Origin: Salimicrobium halophilum
Lineage (GTDB): Bacteria; Bacillota; Bacilli; Bacillales; Halobacillaceae
Direction: 5' to 3'
DNA length: 64,000 nucleotides
Assembly (NCBI RefSeq): GCF_900100295.1
Contig: NZ_FNEV01000001.1
Coordinates: 186,001-250,000, forward strand
The notes beneath the pieces are model-generated. The model ran no database searches, was not told where the DNA came from, and saw only the letters and a list, made by a program, of their open reading frames with translations. Below, one piece after another: positions 18,277 through 27,857 of the stretch (positions are counted from its first letter, which is position 1; every line of letters begins with the position of its first letter). The position numbers and the translations under genes were made by a program.

Positions 18277-19626
18277 ATGAAGGTAGTAAAATTCGGAGGA
18301 AGTTCTGTAGCAAGTGCGACTCAACTGCAACAAGTGACCAGCATTCTCGAAGGAGATGCGGATAGAAAGATCGTCGTCGTATCCGCACCCGGGAAGCGCG
18401 GCAGTGACGATGAAAAAGTAACGGATCTTCTGATCAAAATCGGCGAATCCTTCGAAGTCGGAAAAAAAGATGAGAAAGCATATGAGCAGGTGATCGACCG
18501 GTTCAGGGAAATCGTCGAGGAATTGGGGCTTCCGGAAGAGACTCTTGCCACCATCCAGGGTCGTATTGATGAAGGAATTGCGATGATTGAAAGAGGAGCG
18601 TCCAACGGAATGGACGCATTGAAAGCATGCGGGGAGGACGGTACGGCTCTGATGCTGAGTGCTTATCTTCAAAACCGTGACCATAAAGCTTCTTATGTGC
18701 ATCCTCAGGAAGCGGGAATCCTCCTGAAGGATGAACCGGGCGGAGCGTTAGTACTCGAAGAAAGCTTCGATAAGCTTTATGAGCTGCGTCAGAAAGAAGG
18801 GATCCTCGTCATTCCTGGATTTTTCGGTTATACGAAGGAAGGCAAGCTCATCACTTTCTCCCGCGGTGGATCCGATATTACCGGGTCTATTGTCGCCGCT
18901 GGTGTGCAGGCGGATCTGTACGAAAACTTCACAGACGTGGACTCTGTCTACTGTGTGAACCCGGCTATCGTGGATAATCCGAAAGAGATGAAATACCTGA
19001 CTTACCGGGAAATGCGTGAGCTATCTTACGCAGGATTCTCGGTCTTCCACGATGAAGCGTTGATTCCAGCCTTCAAGAAACGGATTCCGGTGTGTATCAA
19101 GAATACGAATAATCCGGAAGCACCGGGGACGATGATCGTTGCCGATCGTGAAGATACCGACGGTGATGTCGTTGGAATTGCCAGTGATGATGGATTCATC
19201 ACGATTTATGTAAGCAAGTATCTGATGAACCGTGAAATCGGGTTCGGACGTCGTCTGCTTCAGATCCTTGAAGATGAAGGCGTTTCTTTTGAGCATGCTC
19301 CTTCCGGAATCGATGATATGTCCGTCATTCTGCGTGAGACGGCTCTTCCGAAAGAAAAAGAAGAGATCGTCATCCGCCGGATCAAAGAGGAACTGGAAGT
19401 GGACATGGTGGAAGTGGAACGGGACATGGCTATGATCATGATTGTCGGAGAAGGCATGAACCAGCGTGTAGGAGTCGCAAGCAAAGCGACGCAGGCCTTC
19501 AAGAATGCGAACGTCAATTTGGAGATGATCAACCAGGGATCTTCGGAGGTTTCCATGATGTTCGGTATTCACGCGGAAGGGATAGAAAGAGCGGTACGTG
19601 AATTGTATAATGTGTATTTCACCTGA
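18277..19626 (+). CDS. thrD: Aspartate kinase (aspartokinase III type)
   Basis: It phosphorylates L-aspartate, the first step toward lysine, diaminopimelate, threonine and methionine. The 449 residues have the kinase N-terminus VKFGGSSVAS (residues 4-13), the GRGGSD-like segment FSRGGSDITGS near residue 200, and two C-terminal ACT domains (about 300-449). Length and the VVVSAPGKR motif match the YclM/ThrD type (aspartokinase III) rather than the two-start DapG/LysC type. There is no lysine riboswitch in the short leader. It is monocistronic. The exact paralogue name is uncertain; the enzyme class is not. Confidence 0.93.
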   Translation: MKVVKFGGSSVASATQLQQVTSILEGDADRKIVVVSAPGKRGSDDEKVTDLLIKIGESFEVGKKDEKAYEQVIDRFREIVEELGLPEETLATIQGRIDEGIAMIERGASNGMDALKACGEDGTALMLSAYLQNRDHKASYVHPQEAGILLKDEPGGALVLEESFDKLYELRQKEGILVIPGFFGYTKEGKLITFSRGGSDITGSIVAAGVQADLYENFTDVDSVYCVNPAIVDNPKEMKYLTYREMRELSYAGFSVFHDEALIPAFKKRIPVCIKNTNNPEAPGTMIVADREDTDGDVVGIASDDGFITIYVSKYLMNREIGFGRRLLQILEDEGVSFEHAPSGIDDMSVILRETALPKEKEEIVIRRIKEELEVDMVEVERDMAMIMIVGEGMNQRVGVASKATQAFKNANVNLEMINQGSSEVSMMFGIHAEGIERAVRELYNVYFT

Positions 19627-19627
19627 G

Positions 19628-19664
19628 AAAAAGCAGAAGAGCTTAAGAGCTCTTCTGCTTTTTT
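19628..19664. terminator. Bidirectional terminator between aspartokinase and exonuclease genes
   Basis: A 16-bp perfect stem (19628-19643 with 19648-19663) with a 4-nt loop has A on the left and T on the right. It can serve both converging genes. The exonuclease stop codon lies inside the hairpin. Confidence 0.88.
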
Positions 19665-20371
19665 AATTCCTGTTGCAGTCCGGAGTACGTATAGATCCCG
19701 TGTTCTTCGCAGATGATCTTCAGTAATTCCTTGAATAATTCAGCGGTCATGACAGCATCATTCAGAGCGTGGTGGCGTTCCAGGCTGTGGATGTTGAAAT
19801 GACTGAGCAAGGGATCGAGCCGGTGACTCACATGTGGCACGGCCAATTTAGCCATCAGTTGGGAATCGATGCACGCCGGAGAGTACTCGGGCAACTTCCA
19901 CCTTTTCACCATGGCTCTTAAAAACCGGACATCAAAGTGTGCCGGATGGGCTACCAGGGTGCTATGTTCAGAGAATGCGAGAAACCGGTGGAATCCATCA
20001 ATGAAAGAAGGGGCTGCAGCCAGACTTTCCCGTGAGAGATTGGTCAGGGACAGAATATCTTTCGGTACGGGTCGGATAGGTTTGATCAGTTGATGCATCT
20101 CATCGATGATCCGTCCCTTAACATCCATGCGGACAGCACCGATCGACAGGATTTCGTGACCGATTTCCGGCAGAAATCCTGTCGTCTCAAGGTCGAACAC
20201 GGTATACTCTCGTTGATTTAAGTTATTCGATAATTCTTTATCCGGTGTCTTTTCCATATATTCGCATAAATTCAGATAAGGTTCTGTCTGAAAGTAAGGT
20301 TTCATCTTGAAATAGTAGATCGGTTTTTCCATGAATATATACTTTAAAATTTGTAAGTCTATCGGTACCAT
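19643..20371 (-). CDS. DnaQ-like 3'-5' exonuclease (DEDDh family)
   Basis: The 242-residue protein contains an exonuclease domain at about residues 55-225 with the acidic motifs VFDLETTGF (ExoI), AHPAHFDVRFL (ExoII) and RHHALNDAVMTAEL (ExoIII, DEDDh type). It resembles the epsilon proofreading subunit of DNA polymerase III but stands apart from any polymerase. An N-terminal extension of about 50 residues has no clear function. Its ATG overlaps the stop of the upstream nucleotidyltransferase by one base, so the two are co-translated and probably act together. The pairing recurs in many bacteria; the role is unknown. Confidence 0.85.
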   Translation of the reverse strand: MVPIDLQILKYIFMEKPIYYFKMKPYFQTEPYLNLCEYMEKTPDKELSNNLNQREYTVFDLETTGFLPEIGHEILSIGAVRMDVKGRIIDEMHQLIKPIRPVPKDILSLTNLSRESLAAAPSFIDGFHRFLAFSEHSTLVAHPAHFDVRFLRAMVKRWKLPEYSPACIDSQLMAKLAVPHVSHRLDPLLSHFNIHSLERHHALNDAVMTAELFKELLKIICEEHGIYTYSGLQQELKKQKSS

Positions 20372-22275
20372 TACATCACCCGGTTCCGATTATAGCTGAG
20401 TTCGAGTACCTGCTGGAGCCGTTTCGCTACATTCAATGCTTCCTTGAGAGAGCGGCGTTCCTGTTTGTTGAAGTTGTTCAAAGAAACGAGATTCGATAGG
20501 GGACGCTGTTCCTCCAGTTGTCTGAGGTTCAATTCCAGCCGGAGCATCATCAGCCGGTGCAAAGAGAGTTTTGCGTTTTCAGCATCTCTCGGATGAAAGT
20601 GGTTTTCTTCGGTCAATAGTTTTAGGCGATCGACCGTGTTATTCGTTTCGATTCCATATTTCATGCTGTAGATCCGGACAGCATTGACGATCTGCATCGT
20701 TGCTGCCTTTTTCAGATCGAGCAACCGTTTTTTCCCGGTCCCGCTGATTCGGCCCAATGGCTGCATCGGAACCCTGAAGCGAAGCGTATCTTTCATTAAC
20801 AGCTGGTGAAGGCCAAGGGAATTCTGTACTTTGCCGGTTACATACTTTTTCAGGTCATAAGCCAGCGAATAGTCACCGAATACCGGCCGGAAATCCATGA
20901 ATATCGTGAAGTCACGGATCTCTTCCGCATCGAGTTTCTTGAGCCATTCGTCGACACTGTCTTTCCATGCGCTTTCCTGTTTTCTCCACTTTCTTTCCTT
21001 GGCCATGATTCCGCCGGTGCAGTATGGGAACCCGCACTCATCGAGCATATCATTGATCCGCTTCGTGAAACGTGCGAAGTAGGATTCGATTTTGTCTTTA
21101 TGGATGGATGCCTCGTAGTCCGCCAAAATAATACCGTTATCCTGATCCGTGGAAAACATCTGCTCTTTTCTCCCGGCACTACCCATAATGAGAAAGCAGT
21201 AGTTGATGGGGGGAGCTCCGTATCCGAGGTCCACCATTTCGTCTTCCACAATCTGGATGATCTGCTTGTGGATCCGGTCGTTATAGTTCGTAATCAATTC
21301 AGCAATATGATAAGCGAACATCTGGTCTTCAATCAGGCTGCGGATGAATCTCTGGAACCTTTTGTTATTGACGGGAGAGAGAGCCTTCAATTCCTCGATG
21401 GTTTTGGCATTGGAAATGCGGTAGGTCAAATCGAAATAGATGGACTGATCGATTTGAATGAAGGATGATTGTCTAAGAATACCGGCTACCTGATCCTTGT
21501 GCATCACTGGAATGATTGTGGCAGGGTGGTGCTTCAGATAACTGAGTGCGTCGAAAATGAACTCCTGTTCACTGACGCTGAAGTTTTCATCTTTCATGTA
21601 TTTGCTGACCACCGCATAGGATTCGCCATTCATGAAGGCTTCGACGACTTCGTGGTAACTGATCATCCCTTCGAAATTCTTATTGTTATCGGAGACGATG
21701 AGCCCTTCCACTTCTTCTTTCTTCAACAGTTCGGCAGCATCAGCAATGGTTTTTGAAGAACGTATGAATGTCGGTTTTTCCATATAATGTTTGGTTCTTT
21801 CCTTGAACAGTCCCGTTTCGTTCTCGGTGTCATCATCCGATTCTTTATACTTCACTTCATCATAGAGGCTTTTTGTAAGATCACTCAGCATGTCCAGGAC
21901 AAGCTGGGAGAATTTCGGGTTATTGTCCATGATCTTCATGAACTTGGAGCGATTGATTTTCAGTGTCTGTACCGGTTCGAGACACCTTACGGAAAATCGC
22001 ATTTTCTCACTCGTAAGTAATACCATCAGTCCAATGAGATCTCCTGGATAGAAGTAGCGGATAGAATGCTGTTTGCCATTCGAGCGATGCATGATGCTGT
22101 CTGCGATGCCGCTCATGAGCATATGGACGTCTGATTGCTGCTGGTCTTCGTGTATAATGAATTCGTTTGTGGAGAATTCTTCGTAAGAGGAGTCCTCGAA
22201 CAGTTCCCTCAGCTCCTGCTCACTCAGTAATTCAAAAGGATACTGATGTTCTAACAAAGACAGATCGACTTTCAT
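20371..22275 (-). CDS. Cyclic-nucleotide-binding/CBS/DUF294 putative nucleotidyltransferase
   Basis: The 634-residue multidomain protein has an N-terminal cyclic-nucleotide-binding fold (about residues 10-130, with RYFYPGDLIGLMVLL), a pair of CBS domains (about 165-285), a DUF294 GlnD-like nucleotidyltransferase domain and a C-terminal DUF294_C helical region. The nucleotidyltransferase signature GSAGRKEQMFSTDQDNG lies near residue 365. The architecture implies an intracellular enzyme gated by nucleotide or adenylate ligands, perhaps a uridylyl- or adenylyl-transferase, but no substrate is known. It leads a two-gene minus-strand operon with the exonuclease. Confidence 0.85.
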   Translation of the reverse strand: MKVDLSLLEHQYPFELLSEQELRELFEDSSYEEFSTNEFIIHEDQQQSDVHMLMSGIADSIMHRSNGKQHSIRYFYPGDLIGLMVLLTSEKMRFSVRCLEPVQTLKINRSKFMKIMDNNPKFSQLVLDMLSDLTKSLYDEVKYKESDDDTENETGLFKERTKHYMEKPTFIRSSKTIADAAELLKKEEVEGLIVSDNNKNFEGMISYHEVVEAFMNGESYAVVSKYMKDENFSVSEQEFIFDALSYLKHHPATIIPVMHKDQVAGILRQSSFIQIDQSIYFDLTYRISNAKTIEELKALSPVNNKRFQRFIRSLIEDQMFAYHIAELITNYNDRIHKQIIQIVEDEMVDLGYGAPPINYCFLIMGSAGRKEQMFSTDQDNGIILADYEASIHKDKIESYFARFTKRINDMLDECGFPYCTGGIMAKERKWRKQESAWKDSVDEWLKKLDAEEIRDFTIFMDFRPVFGDYSLAYDLKKYVTGKVQNSLGLHQLLMKDTLRFRVPMQPLGRISGTGKKRLLDLKKAATMQIVNAVRIYSMKYGIETNNTVDRLKLLTEENHFHPRDAENAKLSLHRLMMLRLELNLRQLEEQRPLSNLVSLNNFNKQERRSLKEALNVAKRLQQVLELSYNRNRVM

Positions 22276-22336
22276 GAATTTCTTCCTTTCCTGGATGTAG
22301 TTGAATTCCCATTAAAAAAGTAGAGCTATGTAAGCC

Positions 22337-22570
22337 CTACCTGCTCTCGAAACGTCCTTTCGTCTTGTTCCTCTTCCTGTCCCGGTGGAGAATGAATCCT
22401 CCGATGAAACCCATTCCTCCGACAACGAGGAAAACACCCGAAAGTCCCTGTATGAATAAATTCAGAAATAGTGGTTGCAGTTCTCCGAACAGTGCATCTC
22501 TGATCAACTTTATTCCGTATACAGCGAGAATTCCAGGGGTCACCAATATGAGTAAAGCGATTAAGCGCAT
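22337..22570 (-). CDS. yqzF: DUF2627 membrane protein YqzF
   Basis: This 77-residue protein has two hydrophobic segments (about residues 3-22 and 35-62) and a basic C-terminal tail (HRDRKRNKTKGR). It matches the DUF2627 family, which sits next to the bkd operon in Bacillus. The function is unknown. It is transcribed away from bkdR, and its ATG follows aaaggagtt on the minus strand. Confidence 0.85.
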   Translation of the reverse strand: MRLIALLILVTPGILAVYGIKLIRDALFGELQPLFLNLFIQGLSGVFLVVGGMGFIGGFILHRDRKRNKTKGRFESR

Positions 22571-22603
22571 GATTTAACTCCTTTGCCGTACAACATTACT
22601 TCA

Positions 22604-22632
22604 AGTATAGCAAAATTTCTGCGCGTTGGAAA
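22604..22632 (-). promoter_or_regulatory. Minus-strand sigma-A promoter of yqzF
   Basis: Read on the minus strand, TTTCCA (22632-22627) and TATACT (22609-22604) are 17 bases apart, with an extended TGc before the -10. Its -35 overlaps a weak cre-like sequence at 22626-22640. Confidence 0.55.
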
Positions 22633-22642
22633 CGTTCTTCTA

Positions 22643-22671
22643 TTGCTAAATGATGCAGAATAATTTATGAT
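22643..22671 (+). promoter_or_regulatory. Sigma-A promoter of the bkdR-bkdB operon
   Basis: TTGCTA (22643-22648) and TATGAT (22666-22671) are 17 bases apart, about 35 bases before bkdR. A weak cre-like element (22626-22640, centred on AAACGTT) abuts the -35. No sigma-54 -24/-12 element (GG-N10-GC) is found here. Confidence 0.6.
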
Positions 22672-22705
22672 TTAAGTATGCAAAAAGTTGCAGGGTGTGA
22701 TAAGG

Positions 22706-24748
22706 ATGAAACGAGTAATTATTGTAGGGGCCGGGAAGGGTGGCAGCGCTCTGCTTGATCTGCTGTCCGAAATAGAACAAATAGAATTGGTCGCGATCAC
22801 TGATGTGGATCCTCAGGCAGAGGGTTTGCAAAAAGCTGCAGAGATCGGGGTTTCTTTTAGTGATGATTGGCAAACATGGCTTGACCCATCTGTCGACATC
22901 ATTTTCGAAGCTACCGGCAGTGATGAGGTATTCAAAGAACTGAAGACACATACGCCTGAGGATACTGTCGTCGTACCCGGGACGATCGCCTATGTGATCT
23001 CAACGTTACTTGAAGAGAAAGATACACTGTTAGCTGAAAAGACAGAGCAGGCTCATAACCAGGACCTGATTCTGAATAGTATCCATGACGGGATGATCGT
23101 CATCAATGCGGACAACTTGGTCACCTTCATCAACCAGAGCGGAGAAGAGATATTACATACGACGAAAGACCAGGTCATCAACCGTCCGGTAAAGGAAGTG
23201 ATCCCTCTTTCCCGTTTGCCGGAACTGCTATTGACGAAAGAGAAAGAAATCAATAGAGAGCTCACCCTTGCAAATGGGAAGAAGATACTTACTACAAGGA
23301 TTCCTATGGTCAATACGGACGGGAAGACGATCGGTGCCTACGCTATCTTCAAGGATATAACCGAAGCTGTAGCCCTGGCTGAAGAACTGACGGATATCAA
23401 AGAAATAACGACGATGCTCGAAGCTATCATCCATTCTTCAGAGGAAGCGATTTCCGTCGTCGATGAAAATGGAATAGGATTGATGATCAACCCGGCTTAT
23501 ACGAAAATCACCGGTCTCACCGAACGGGAAGTGATCGGGAAACCTGCAACAGCTGACATCTCTGAAGGCGAGAGTATGCATATGCAAGTACTCCGGACGA
23601 AAAAACCGGTTCGTGGGGTGCAGATGAAAGTGGGGCCTAAGCGCAGAGACGTACTGGTGAATGTCGCGCCCGTTATCGTTGATGGAGTGCTGAAGGGGAG
23701 TGTCGGTGTCCTTCATGATGTTTCCGAGCTCTATCAGTTGAATGAAGAACTGACGAAAGCGAAGCAGTTGATCAGGAACCTGGAATCCTCCTATACGTTC
23801 ACCGACCTCATCGGAAATTCAGAAGCGTTGCAGTTGGTGTTGGATCAGGCGAAAATCGCAGCTAATACTTCTGTAACCGTCCTGCTTCGAGGGGAATCCG
23901 GGACAGGGAAGGAACTATTGGCCCATGCCATCCACCACGAGAGCGAAAGACGTCATCAGAAGTTCATACGCCTGAACTGCGCTACCATGTCTCATGAACA
24001 TATGGAAGAGGAACTTTTCGGAGTAATCGGAGAAGAGGACAAAAAAGGCTATTTCGAAGAAGCACATCAGGGCACACTGTTTCTTGATGAAATCGGAGAA
24101 TTACCGATCGATGTCCAGGCGAAGCTCCTTAGAGTGTTGCAGGAAAAGGAAGTGAGACGGGTCGGAAGCTATGAGCCTGAGAAGATAGATGTACGGGTCA
24201 TAGCTGCGACGAATATGAATTTAGAAAAGGCCATCGCCAATGAGTTTTTCCGCGAAGATCTTTATTACCGGTTGAATAAGCTGCCGATACAGATTCCTCC
24301 TCTCAGAGAGCGTAAGGAAGATTTGAGAGAACTCGTTCCATTCCTTCTCGGAAGGTTGAATGATGCTTACGGTCGCAAAGTCGAAGGGATAGAGGAGACG
24401 GCCTTCCATCGCCTCGAAGATTATGACTGGCCGGGGAATGTGCGTGAATTGGAGAATATCCTCGGACGAGCATTCATCAATATGGAGAATACGTCTTCCC
24501 TTATCCGGGACCATCACCTGCCTCCTCTGAGTAACAGCATCAGCCCGGATTGGAATGGAGATATCGAGTGGTCGGGCTTTCAACTTCAGGATACGCTGGA
24601 TCAATATGAAAAGCAGCTGCTCGTTCAGGCCTTCCGCGCTCACAACTTCAATAAAACAAGAACGGCAAAAGCGCTCGGAGTATCGATAAGGAACTTATAC
24701 TATAAGTTGGACAAATACGGATTAAGTAAAAATGAGAATCAGAAGTAG
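22706..24748 (+). CDS. bkdR: BkdR, AAA+ transcriptional activator lacking the GAFTGA loop
   Basis: The 680-residue regulator has an N-terminal Rossmann-like sensor (VIIVGAGKGGSALLD, residues 4-18), two PAS domains (about 125-235 and 250-365), an AAA+ domain with Walker A GESGTGKE (about 396-403) and Walker B TLFLDEIGE, and a C-terminal Fis-type helix-turn-helix (NKTRTAKALGVSIRNLYYKL). In sigma-54 activators a GAFTGA loop follows ELFG; here only eight residues (VIGEEDKK) separate LFG from the following GYFE, so the sigma-54 contact loop is missing. It is directly upstream of ptb with an 11-base gap. The start is ATG 22706; a TTG at 22688 is less likely. Confidence 0.9.
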   Translation: MKRVIIVGAGKGGSALLDLLSEIEQIELVAITDVDPQAEGLQKAAEIGVSFSDDWQTWLDPSVDIIFEATGSDEVFKELKTHTPEDTVVVPGTIAYVISTLLEEKDTLLAEKTEQAHNQDLILNSIHDGMIVINADNLVTFINQSGEEILHTTKDQVINRPVKEVIPLSRLPELLLTKEKEINRELTLANGKKILTTRIPMVNTDGKTIGAYAIFKDITEAVALAEELTDIKEITTMLEAIIHSSEEAISVVDENGIGLMINPAYTKITGLTEREVIGKPATADISEGESMHMQVLRTKKPVRGVQMKVGPKRRDVLVNVAPVIVDGVLKGSVGVLHDVSELYQLNEELTKAKQLIRNLESSYTFTDLIGNSEALQLVLDQAKIAANTSVTVLLRGESGTGKELLAHAIHHESERRHQKFIRLNCATMSHEHMEEELFGVIGEEDKKGYFEEAHQGTLFLDEIGELPIDVQAKLLRVLQEKEVRRVGSYEPEKIDVRVIAATNMNLEKAIANEFFREDLYYRLNKLPIQIPPLRERKEDLRELVPFLLGRLNDAYGRKVEGIEETAFHRLEDYDWPGNVRELENILGRAFINMENTSSLIRDHHLPPLSNSISPDWNGDIEWSGFQLQDTLDQYEKQLLVQAFRAHNFNKTRTAKALGVSIRNLYYKLDKYGLSKNENQK

Positions 24749-24759
24749 GAGGTGGGAGT

Positions 24760-25656
24760 ATGGATCGACTGGACCAGTTACTCAAAAAGGAACCGGTTGA
24801 AAAACGGACGGTCGCTGTAGCCCAGGCAGCTGAGGAAGGTATTTTAGAAACGATTGCCCAGGCGGAGTCGCGGAATCTCTGTTCTTTCCTTCTGTTCGGG
24901 GAGGCAGAACAGATTCATGAAGCAGCCGGGCGTGCTGGGGTGTCTCTCGGAGAAAGCATATCCATAATAGATACGCCTGCTGAACAATCTTCAATGGCAG
25001 CAGTGAGGGCTGTGTCAGAAGGATCAGCTGATGTAGTGATGAAAGGGAACGTGGATACTGCCACCCTGATGAAACAAGTTCTTCATAAAGAGTATGGACT
25101 TACGACCGGCAAGGTATTATCCCATGTTGCGCTATTCGACTTCCCGGATTACGACAGGATTTTATTTCTTACGGATTCTGCAATGAATATCAGTCCGCAG
25201 CTGAAGGAAAAATCGCAGATCATCGAGAATGCTGTACAGGTAGCTCATCAGACGGGGATACCTGAGCCGAAGGTGGCTGTCCTTGCTGCTGTAGAGAAGG
25301 TGAATCCTTCCATGGAGGCTACCACAGATGCTGCACTGCTCGCACAGATGAACTACAGGAATCAGATAAAAGGGTGTATCGTTGACGGCCCATTGGCGTT
25401 TGACAATGCAGTGAATGAACAGGCAGCCAGACAAAAAGGGATCGAATCGAATGTCGCTGGCAAAGCGGATGTATTAGTAGCACCTGATATTGAAGTCGCG
25501 AATGTTCTGTACAAATCGTTTGTGTATTTTGGAAATGCCCGCGTAGCGGGGATGATTTCAGGGGCGAAAGCTCCGATAGTGGTAACATCCAGGTCCGATA
25601 GTCCGGAAACGAAACTATTATCTTTAGCACTTGCTGTGCAGAAGGAGGAAGAATAA
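24760..25656 (+). CDS. ptb: Phosphate butyryltransferase
   Basis: Ptb converts butyryl-CoA and branched acyl-CoAs plus phosphate to the acyl phosphate. The 298-residue protein belongs to the phosphate acetyl/butyryltransferase family; [14 protein letters not shown] near residue 95 is a family signature. With Buk it turns acyl-CoA products of the Bkd complex into free acids with ATP gain, or supplies branched primers in reverse. Start ATG follows a perfect aggaggtggga. Its stop overlaps the bcd start by one base. Confidence 0.94.
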   Translation: MDRLDQLLKKEPVEKRTVAVAQAAEEGILETIAQAESRNLCSFLLFGEAEQIHEAAGRAGVSLGESISIIDTPAEQSSMAAVRAVSEGSADVVMKGNVDTATLMKQVLHKEYGLTTGKVLSHVALFDFPDYDRILFLTDSAMNISPQLKEKSQIIENAVQVAHQTGIPEPKVAVLAAVEKVNPSMEATTDAALLAQMNYRNQIKGCIVDGPLAFDNAVNEQAARQKGIESNVAGKADVLVAPDIEVANVLYKSFVYFGNARVAGMISGAKAPIVVTSRSDSPETKLLSLALAVQKEEE

Positions 25657-26753
25657 TGGAATTCTTCAGCTATATGGAAAAGTACGATTATGAACAACTC
25701 ATCTTTTGTCAGGATAAAACCTCCGGGTTAAAAGCGGTGATCGCTATCCATGACACTACGCTCGGACCTGCTCTCGGAGGCACTAGAATGTGGACGTATG
25801 AAACGGAAGAAGCGGCAGTCGAAGATGCGCTTCGTCTTGCAAGAGGAATGACCTACAAAAACGCGGCGGCCGGGCTGAACCTCGGTGGAGGAAAGACAGT
25901 GATCATCGGTGATCCGAAGACGGAGAAGAACGAAGAAATGTTCCGTGCTTTCGGCAGATATATCCAGGGACTTCACGGTCGTTATATCACTGCAGAAGAT
26001 GTCGGGACGACGGTTCAGGACATGGATACGATTTATCAGGAAACGAACTTCGTCACAGGGATTTCCCCCGCTTTCGGGTCGTCCGGAAATCCGTCACCGG
26101 TCACAGGGTACGGGGTGTACAGAGGAATGAAAGCGGCTGCGAAAGAAGGGTTCGGTACGGACAGTCTTGAAGGGAAGACGATCGCTATCCAGGGTGTAGG
26201 GAATGTTGCCTACCATTTGTGCAGTTACCTTCATGAGGAAGGAGCTTCTCTTGTGGTCACAGACATCAATAAAGAAGCTGTGAAAAGAGCAGTCGATGAA
26301 TTCGGAGCGAAAGCGGTCGAACCGGATGACATTTATGATGTCGACTGTGATATCTATGCCCCTTGTGCGCTCGGAGCTACGATCAACGACGAAACGATCC
26401 CGAGATTGAAAGCAAAAGTGATCGCAGGAGCGGCGAACAACCAGTTGAAAGATGCGTCACACGGGGAGGTTCTTCATGAGAAGGGGATCGTATATACCCC
26501 CGATTACGTCATCAATGCCGGAGGAGTCATCAACGTAGCAGATGAACTGAACGGCTACAACAAAGAACGGGCGATGAAGAAGGTAGAGACGATCTACGAC
26601 AATGTGTCCCAGGTATTTGAAATCTCCCGAAGAGATAATATCCCGGCGAACCTGGCTGCCGATCGACTTGCAGAGGAACGGATCGAACGCATGAGACATT
26701 CGAGAAGTCAGTTTCTGCAGGATGAAAAACATATTTTGAAACATCGTTTATAA
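25656..26753 (+). CDS. bcd: Leucine (branched-chain amino acid) dehydrogenase
   Basis: Bcd oxidatively deaminates leucine, valine and isoleucine to 2-keto acids with NAD. The 365 residues include the Glu/Leu/Phe/Val dehydrogenase signature [11 protein letters not shown] with catalytic lysine (near residue 80) and the NAD-binding fold with [13 protein letters not shown] (near residue 175). It supplies the keto acids that the downstream dehydrogenase complex decarboxylates. Confidence 0.96.
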   Translation: MEFFSYMEKYDYEQLIFCQDKTSGLKAVIAIHDTTLGPALGGTRMWTYETEEAAVEDALRLARGMTYKNAAAGLNLGGGKTVIIGDPKTEKNEEMFRAFGRYIQGLHGRYITAEDVGTTVQDMDTIYQETNFVTGISPAFGSSGNPSPVTGYGVYRGMKAAAKEGFGTDSLEGKTIAIQGVGNVAYHLCSYLHEEGASLVVTDINKEAVKRAVDEFGAKAVEPDDIYDVDCDIYAPCALGATINDETIPRLKAKVIAGAANNQLKDASHGEVLHEKGIVYTPDYVINAGGVINVADELNGYNKERAMKKVETIYDNVSQVFEISRRDNIPANLAADRLAEERIERMRHSRSQFLQDEKHILKHRL

Positions 26754-26766
26754 GAGGAGACTGTTC

Positions 26767-27837
26767 ATGGATTTTCACACGCTAGTCATCAACCCCGGAT
26801 CTACATCAACGAAAATAGCCCTGTTCAGAAATGATACTTCCCTTTTTGAAGAAACGATCCGTCACCAGCAGGAGGAATTGAAACGTTTCAAAAAATTGAT
26901 GGACCAGTATGATTTCCGGAAACGTGTCATCCTTGACCTTCTTAAAGAGAGGCATTTCGAAGTGAATGACCTTGATGCCGTCTGTGGTAGAGGCGGTCTT
27001 TTGAAGGCCATTCCCGGTGGAACCTATGAAGTGAATGACCAGATGCTCCAGGATCTTAAGAATGGTTATAACGGAGAGCACGCATCCAACCTCGGCGGAC
27101 TGATCGCATTTGAGATAGCGGACAAAGCGAATGCGAAATCTTACATTGTGGATCCTGTCGTCGTCGATGAAATGGAAGAAGTGGCTCGTATCTCCGGTGT
27201 ACCGGAACTGCCGAGGAAGAGCATCTTCCATGCTCTCAATCAGAAAGCTGTAGCCAGACGTGCCAGTGAACAACTGGATAAAGACTATGAGAAAGCGAAT
27301 CTTATCGTCGCCCACATGGGTGGAGGTATTACGGTAGGAGCTCATAAAGACGGAAAAGTCATCGACGTCAACAACGGCCTTCATGGAGAGGGTCCCTTCT
27401 CTCCTGAAAGGGCGGGGACCGTGCCTGCCGGGGACCTGGTACAGCTCAGTTTATCAGGAGAGTATTACATCGATGAAATCATGAAGAAACTCATAGGGAA
27501 AGGCGGCCTTACCGCTTATCTCGGAACGAGTGATGCCCTGGAAGTGGAAGAACGCATCAAAGAAGGAGACAGCGAAGCGGAACTCATCTATCAGGCCATG
27601 GCTTATCAGATAGCGAAAGAAATAGGAAGTCTTAGTGTGGTTTTCGGCAGAGACCTCGATGCGATCGTTCTGACCGGAGGTCTTGCTTATGGGAAAGATT
27701 TCGTGGAGAACATCATAAACCAGGTGGATTGGATTGCAGAGGTCCTGGTGTACCCCGGAGAGAACGAAATGTCTGCTTTGAATGAGGGGGCATTGAGAGT
27801 ATTGAAGGGTGAAGAGAAACCGAAAGTCTACGTTTGA
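26767..27837 (+). CDS. buk: Butyrate kinase
   Basis: Buk transfers phosphate between butyryl- or branched acyl-phosphate and ADP. The 356 residues belong to the acetokinase family, with the N-terminal [15 protein letters not shown] signature (residues 5-19), [12 protein letters not shown] (near residue 180) and [10 protein letters not shown] toward the C-terminus. Fourth gene of the operon; start ATG after aagaggaga. Confidence 0.95.
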   Translation: MDFHTLVINPGSTSTKIALFRNDTSLFEETIRHQQEELKRFKKLMDQYDFRKRVILDLLKERHFEVNDLDAVCGRGGLLKAIPGGTYEVNDQMLQDLKNGYNGEHASNLGGLIAFEIADKANAKSYIVDPVVVDEMEEVARISGVPELPRKSIFHALNQKAVARRASEQLDKDYEKANLIVAHMGGGITVGAHKDGKVIDVNNGLHGEGPFSPERAGTVPAGDLVQLSLSGEYYIDEIMKKLIGKGGLTAYLGTSDALEVEERIKEGDSEAELIYQAMAYQIAKEIGSLSVVFGRDLDAIVLTGGLAYGKDFVENIINQVDWIAEVLVYPGENEMSALNEGALRVLKGEEKPKVYV

Positions 27838-27857
27838 ACCTAACGGGAGGGATATAA

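Noticed and set aside
22677-22692. A possible sigma-54 site ending in TTGCA before bkdR
   Set aside because: The -12-like TTGCA (22688-22692) would need GG at 22678-22679; the sequence there is AT, so the GG-N10-GC rule fails.
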